A stretch of 64,000 nt of DNA from Galaxea fascicularis (lineage: Eukaryota > Cnidaria > Anthozoa > Scleractinia > Euphylliidae), in contig OX419341.1 in the NCBI GenBank assembly GCA_948470475.1, positions 16,680,475-16,744,474 of the forward strand, written 5' to 3'. The position numbers and the translations under genes are program-made. Numbering within the stretch: the stretch's first letter is position 1; the number at the start of each line of letters is the position of its first letter. The notes beneath the pieces are model-generated. The model did no database searches and was not told where the DNA came from. It worked only from the letters and a program-made list of their open reading frames with translations. Of this stretch, positions 63,137-64,000 are shown piece after piece.

Positions 63137-64000
63137 CTGCAAAACGACTGCGCAAGTCACGAAATCGCGCAGAAAATCTGGGGATGACAACGTAAAACCT
63201 TAGCAACATGATACATAAAATGGCGGAAATTTAAAAATCTAAAAGCCGAGAGGTACGATCCTGTCCTTTTCTCCGAAAATGCCCGACTTCGCGGCCTATT
63301 TTCTGGAAGTGTTCAATTATATCTCTTAGTTAGTAGGCGCACTGTTAGTAGGCGCACTGCTGGCCGTACTTCACTGTACGGCCAGCTAAATTTGAAAGTT
63401 CCCTTTTACGCGTGCCCGATTAAACTCAGAGATATAATAAATATCTTACTAACCTCGGTCTGTACTGTAAATTACGGGGGGGGGGGGGAGCTGTATCGCG
63501 AGTGCCGAACGCAGGAGCCTTGTAGGGAGGTCTGGGGGTATCCTCCCACAAATAATTTCAAACTTTGGAGGCTCCGAAACGCTATTTTCAGCACTTGTTA
63601 TGAAATATATATCCGAAAAATTGACCTCGAATAAGTGTGAAAAGGCAGGTCCTGGGGAGCAGCTGCTCCCCCCCCCCCCCCCATTACGGCCCTGAAATGA
63701 CACACAGGTGCATTTGATAGAGCACAAGAAACAATCAGCAAAGAATGCATGACGTATGCTAAAAGCTAGTTGAAGGTAATTGTTAAAGTGCACCTAAACC
63801 CAAAATATTTTTTTCGCTAAATAAATTTTTGCAAAAAATAAAAAGCATTGTGCCCTGTCTTGTTCTTTTTCGCCAAATGCTGGCCTTTTATAGGATTCAA
63901 ATGTACGAAAATGTAGCATTATTTGGTACACGACCGAGTCAGAAGGAGCGTGGGTCTATTCTTAATACGACGTCAAAAACTGCTTTGCATGCATGTTTAG
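63137..64000. other. Gene-free end of window
   Basis: Should be intron of the GPCR gene, with TM1-4 exons further on. I find no exon. Poly-G (near 63476-63489) and poly-C (near 63669-63682) tracts bracket a segment that may be a transposon remnant. GTTAGTAGGCGCACTG is tandemly repeated near 63330-63360. Confidence 0.4.

Overview
The window is animal nuclear DNA, most likely from an anthozoan cnidarian and probably a stony coral. This rests on introns with GT/AG borders, a PPM1H-type phosphatase gene with 11 exons, an astacin metalloprotease that ends in a cnidarian-style ShKT domain, an adhesion GPCR, and a dense load of Penelope-like, LINE and foldback elements. No search was run; all family names come from reading motifs.

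Layout. 0-6.4 kb: a decayed L1-like LINE and the 3' end of a Penelope-like element (PLE). 6.4-16.5 kb: five consecutive exons of an astacin-ShKT gene on the + strand. Its introns hold a CAGCA-rich minisatellite, several foldback elements and a complete young PLE (8541-12559), itself split by a 719-bp TIR element. 16.5-22.9 kb: no clear gene, but two more PLE 3' ends, a decayed LINE on the - strand and a probable solo LTR. 22,969-40,670: a complete Polinton/adintovirus-type element. 41.9-55.8 kb: the whole PPM1H-like gene on the + strand. 55.8-61.1 kb: foldback repeats only. 61.2-63.1 kb: the last three exons of an adhesion GPCR on the - strand.

The Polinton is the centre of interest. It has 327-bp terminal inverted repeats that look identical, begins AG and ends CT, and is flanked by the 6-bp duplication ACTGTC. 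All expected modules are open: protein-primed DNA polymerase B, a retrovirus-type integrase with chromodomain, an adenain-like protease, a double jelly-roll capsid protein, a penton protein and a packaging ATPase. A PLA2 protein, a phage-fibre-like adhesin, a SLATT-like two-helix membrane protein and a RING protein are also present.

Two patterns suggest an undescribed expression system in it. First, 15 genes have an AT-rich, usually TATATA-like tract running into or ending within a few bases of the ATG. Second, exactly three ORFs lack this signal (PLA2, integrase, protease), and each lies in the -1 frame of the ORF before it. The PLA2 overlap carries G GGA AAC, a 7-nt spacer and a perfect 7-bp GC-rich stem-loop; the integrase overlap carries A AAA AAC in phase; the protease overlap carries a run of 11 A. 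This looks like a betaretrovirus-style chain of programmed -1 frameshifts (zinc-ribbon, then PLA2, then integrase; and core protein, then protease) in a DNA virus-like element. Frameshifting itself is inference.
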